Assembly (NCBI GenBank): GCA_945872225.1
Contig: CAMBZK010000049.1
Coordinates: 1-7,635 of the forward strand
Reading direction: 5' to 3'
Source of the DNA: a candidate division TM6 bacterium UASB124
Lineage (GTDB): Bacteria > Babelota > Babeliae > Babelales > RVW-14
DNA length: 7,635 nt
This document shows, one piece after another, positions 5,880-7,635 of this stretch. How positions within the stretch are numbered: the first letter of the stretch is position 1; each line of letters begins with the position of its first letter. The notes under the pieces are model-generated. The model searched no databases, was not told the DNA's origin, and saw only the letters and a list, made by a program, of their open reading frames with translations. The translations under genes and the position numbers were made by a program.

Positions 5880-7635
5880 TTAGCGTGCAGCCAGGTCTGA
5901 GGTCAAAAATTCTTTAAGAAAGGTGATGCGATCAACGCCTTTATTATTATTGATGCCCATTGCAATGGCACGAGGATGGCCTATGAGCACGCAGTACTGC
6001 TTCGCTCGGGTGATGGCAGTATAGATCAGATTGCGTTGGAGCAAAATAAAGTGCTGCATAAAAATAGGGATAATCACGACCCGGAACTCAGAGCCCTGGC
6101 TCTTGTGAATCGAGATAGCATACGAAAGCACGAGCTCACTCAGCTCAGCAACATCGTACTCAAGCTCGCGATCGCCAAACGAGACAATCATCTTTTGATC
6201 AACTTTATCAATCCCAACAATGGTGCCCATGTCGCCATTAAAAACAAATTTATCGTAGTTATTTCTGATCTGCATCACGCGATCTTTGATGCGAAACGTG
6301 GTACTGAAATACGACATCTCGTGGTTGGTATCAACCGATGGGTTAAGAATTTGTTGCAGCTCTTGGTTAATCCGCTGGGTACCAACAATCCCTTTGTTCA
6401 TAGGAACCAACACAACCGCATCGTCAGAAGAGATCCCTAGCTTTGGGAGCCGTTGGGTATAAAATGTTTTGAGTAGAGGGAAAATATTTTCAGGGGTGTC
6501 TTCTTTAACAAAAACAAAATCTTTTTTTTGCCCAGGGTCCGCCTGTTTTGGAAATTCACCATGGTTCACTCGGTGAGCATTCACCACGATCATGCTATCT
6601 TGTGCCTGCCGAAAAATCTGCGTTAGTCGCACTACCGAAACAACGTCTGAATCGATTAAATCATTAAGCACATTACCCGCACCCACTGACGGTAGCTGGT
6701 CAACGTCACCAATCAGTACCAACGACCCGGTAAACGGCATGGCCTTAAGAATCGCCTGCATCAAAAAAACATCAATCATAGACGCTTCATCAACAACCAG
6801 AACATCTAGCTCCAAGGCATTTTGCTCATTGCGTGAAAAGCCCATCATGCCAGGGGTAAACTCAAGCAACCGATGTAAGGTCTCCGTTGTTTTGCCAGTA
6901 CTTTCAAACATGCGCTTTGCAGCGCGCCCCGTCGGTGCAGCCAACTTGAAGCGAGCGCCTTCTTGCTCAAGCAGCTGAATTAGTTTTTTAACGAGCGTCG
7001 TTTTTCCGGTCCCTGGACCACCCGTAATTATTGAAACTTTGTTTTGAAAGCAGGATAAAATGCCACGCTGTTGGTCTTCATTCAGCTCAATAGCCTGGCC
7101 AGTGTTGGCACGCAGCTGCTCATATATTTTTTTGTGATCGACCGTCTGAAGCTTATGAGGAAACCCTTTAAGGCGCAGAATGCGCTGGGCAATGCCCCGC
7201 TCGGAGTGATAATATTGCGGCAAGGTTACGTAGTGTAAGCCCTCATGCGAGAGCAATTTGATCTTATCCGTCGTAAAAAGCTCATGCAGCGCTTGCTTAA
7301 CCAAATCAAGATGCTCATCACCAAGCTCAAGCAGCTCAATGGCCTTTTTCTTAAGATCTTGTATCTCGGCATACAGATGACCACCGTCAGTTGCTTGCGA
7401 GATACCATGCAGGACTCCAGCTTTTACACGTGGCATAGAGTGCCGCTCAAGGCCAAGCTTGAGTGCTATCTGATCAGCAATTTTAAAGCCAATACCCCAA
7501 ATGTCATCAACCAAACAATACGGATTTGCCTGTACTTTTTCTATGGCTGCATTGCCATAGGTCTTATAAATTTTAGTTGCATAGGAAACAGAAACATCCT
7601 TAGAGCGCAAGAAGAGCATGACTTGGGCAATCTGT
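5880..7635 (-). CDS. recD2: RecD2-type ATP-dependent DNA helicase (N-terminus outside the window)
   Basis: This is a superfamily 1B 5'-3' DNA helicase of the RecD2/YrrC family, which works in DNA repair and replication without RecB and RecC. The frame stays open through the right edge (codons read QIAQV before Met at 7619), so about 585 residues are visible and roughly 130-200 N-terminal residues are missing. Numbering from that internal Met, helix-hairpin-helix repeats lie near 22-55 (NPYCLVDDIWGIGFK). Walker A is GGPGTGKTT at 200-208, motif Ia is APTGRAAKRM at 228-237, and Walker B is VVDEAS at 275-280 with Asp277-Glu278. Motif III is GDVDQLPSVGAG at 304-315, IFRQ is at 335-338, motif V is HKSQGSEF at 505-512, and motif VI is YTAITRAK at 533-540 with Arg538. 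The long region ahead of the ATPase core separates RecD2 from RecD of RecBCD. No frameshift is seen. The gene ends 156 bp before the HAD gene. Confidence 0.95.
   Translation of the reverse strand, partial: QIAQVMLFLRSKDVSVSYATKIYKTYGNAAIEKVQANPYCLVDDIWGIGFKIADQIALKLGLERHSMPRVKAGVLHGISQATDGGHLYAEIQDLKKKAIELLELGDEHLDLVKQALHELFTTDKIKLLSHEGLHYVTLPQYYHSERGIAQRILRLKGFPHKLQTVDHKKIYEQLRANTGQAIELNEDQQRGILSCFQNKVSIITGGPGTGKTTLVKKLIQLLEQEGARFKLAAPTGRAAKRMFESTGKTTETLHRLLEFTPGMMGFSRNEQNALELDVLVVDEASMIDVFLMQAILKAMPFTGSLVLIGDVDQLPSVGAGNVLNDLIDSDVVSVVRLTQIFRQAQDSMIVVNAHRVNHGEFPKQADPGQKKDFVFVKEDTPENIFPLLKTFYTQRLPKLGISSDDAVVLVPMNKGIVGTQRINQELQQILNPSVDTNHEMSYFSTTFRIKDRVMQIRNNYDKFVFNGDMGTIVGIDKVDQKMIVSFGDRELEYDVAELSELVLSYAISIHKSQGSEFRVVIIPIFMQHFILLQRNLIYTAITRAKQYCVLIGHPRAIAMGINNNKGVDRITFLKEFLTSDLAAR

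Noticed and set aside
5830..5890. Terminator after recD2 based on CGTC/GACG
   Set aside because: The possible stem is only 4 bp and is not followed by a T-run on the minus strand.
5976..6440. 154-residue open frame on the + strand
   Set aside because: It lies antisense to the conserved helicase core of recD2 and has no recognisable motif. It is a shadow frame.
6592..6978. 128-residue open frame on the + strand, rich in Ser and Thr
   Set aside because: It is antisense to the Walker A/B region of recD2. Its composition mirrors that coding sequence and no domain is visible.
7226..7619. Met at 7619 as the true start of the helicase
   Set aside because: The frame continues without a stop to the window edge, and RecD2 proteins carry a further N-terminal region. 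The gene is cut by the window, not short.
1..7635. tRNA, CRISPR array, insertion sequence or phage genes
   Set aside because: No cloverleaf, regularly spaced repeats, transposase or terminal inverted repeats were seen. Coding genes account for almost all of the window.

Overview
The window is compact bacterial chromosome, with genes packed end to end and the longest non-coding gap about 156 bp. It reads as two converging gene runs. On the + strand are the end of an unidentified gene, cysteinyl-tRNA synthetase (cysS) and a secreted phospholipase D/Nuc-type nuclease. On the - strand, in transcription order, are a RecD2-type DNA helicase (cut by the right edge), a YihX-like HAD phosphatase, glucose-6-phosphate dehydrogenase (zwf), a short-form 6-phosphogluconate dehydrogenase (gnd) and a cyclase/kynurenine-formamidase-family metal hydrolase. 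The two runs collide tail to tail at 2092-2145, where the last codons of the nuclease and the hydrolase overlap on opposite strands.

Base composition looks moderately AT-leaning (judged by eye, not computed). The Sec signal peptide on the nuclease shows an exported protein. The style of CysRS, the tight packing and the absence of mobile elements would fit a small-genome or candidate-phylum bacterium, for instance Dependentiae/TM6. That lineage guess is weak and rests on general resemblance only.

The metabolic core is the last four - strand genes. HAD, zwf, gnd and the cyclase-family gene are separated by 26 nt, a 13-nt overlap and 1 nt, so they very likely form one translationally coupled operon. 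Zwf oxidises glucose-6-phosphate to the phosphogluconolactone and Gnd decarboxylates 6-phosphogluconate to ribulose-5-phosphate. The lactonase that normally links them (Pgl) is not here, while a metal hydrolase of the cyclase family starts one base after gnd. Both dehydrogenases have an Asp, and in Zwf lack the usual Arg, at the end of the second Rossmann strand. This suggests that the branch may make NADH rather than NADPH.

I saw no tRNA, rRNA, CRISPR array, insertion sequence or convincing rho-independent terminator. Nothing here is a clearly new system. The points worth follow-up are the apparent coenzyme change in both pentose-phosphate enzymes, the coupled cyclase-family hydrolase in the lactonase position, and the in-register antisense gene overlap.
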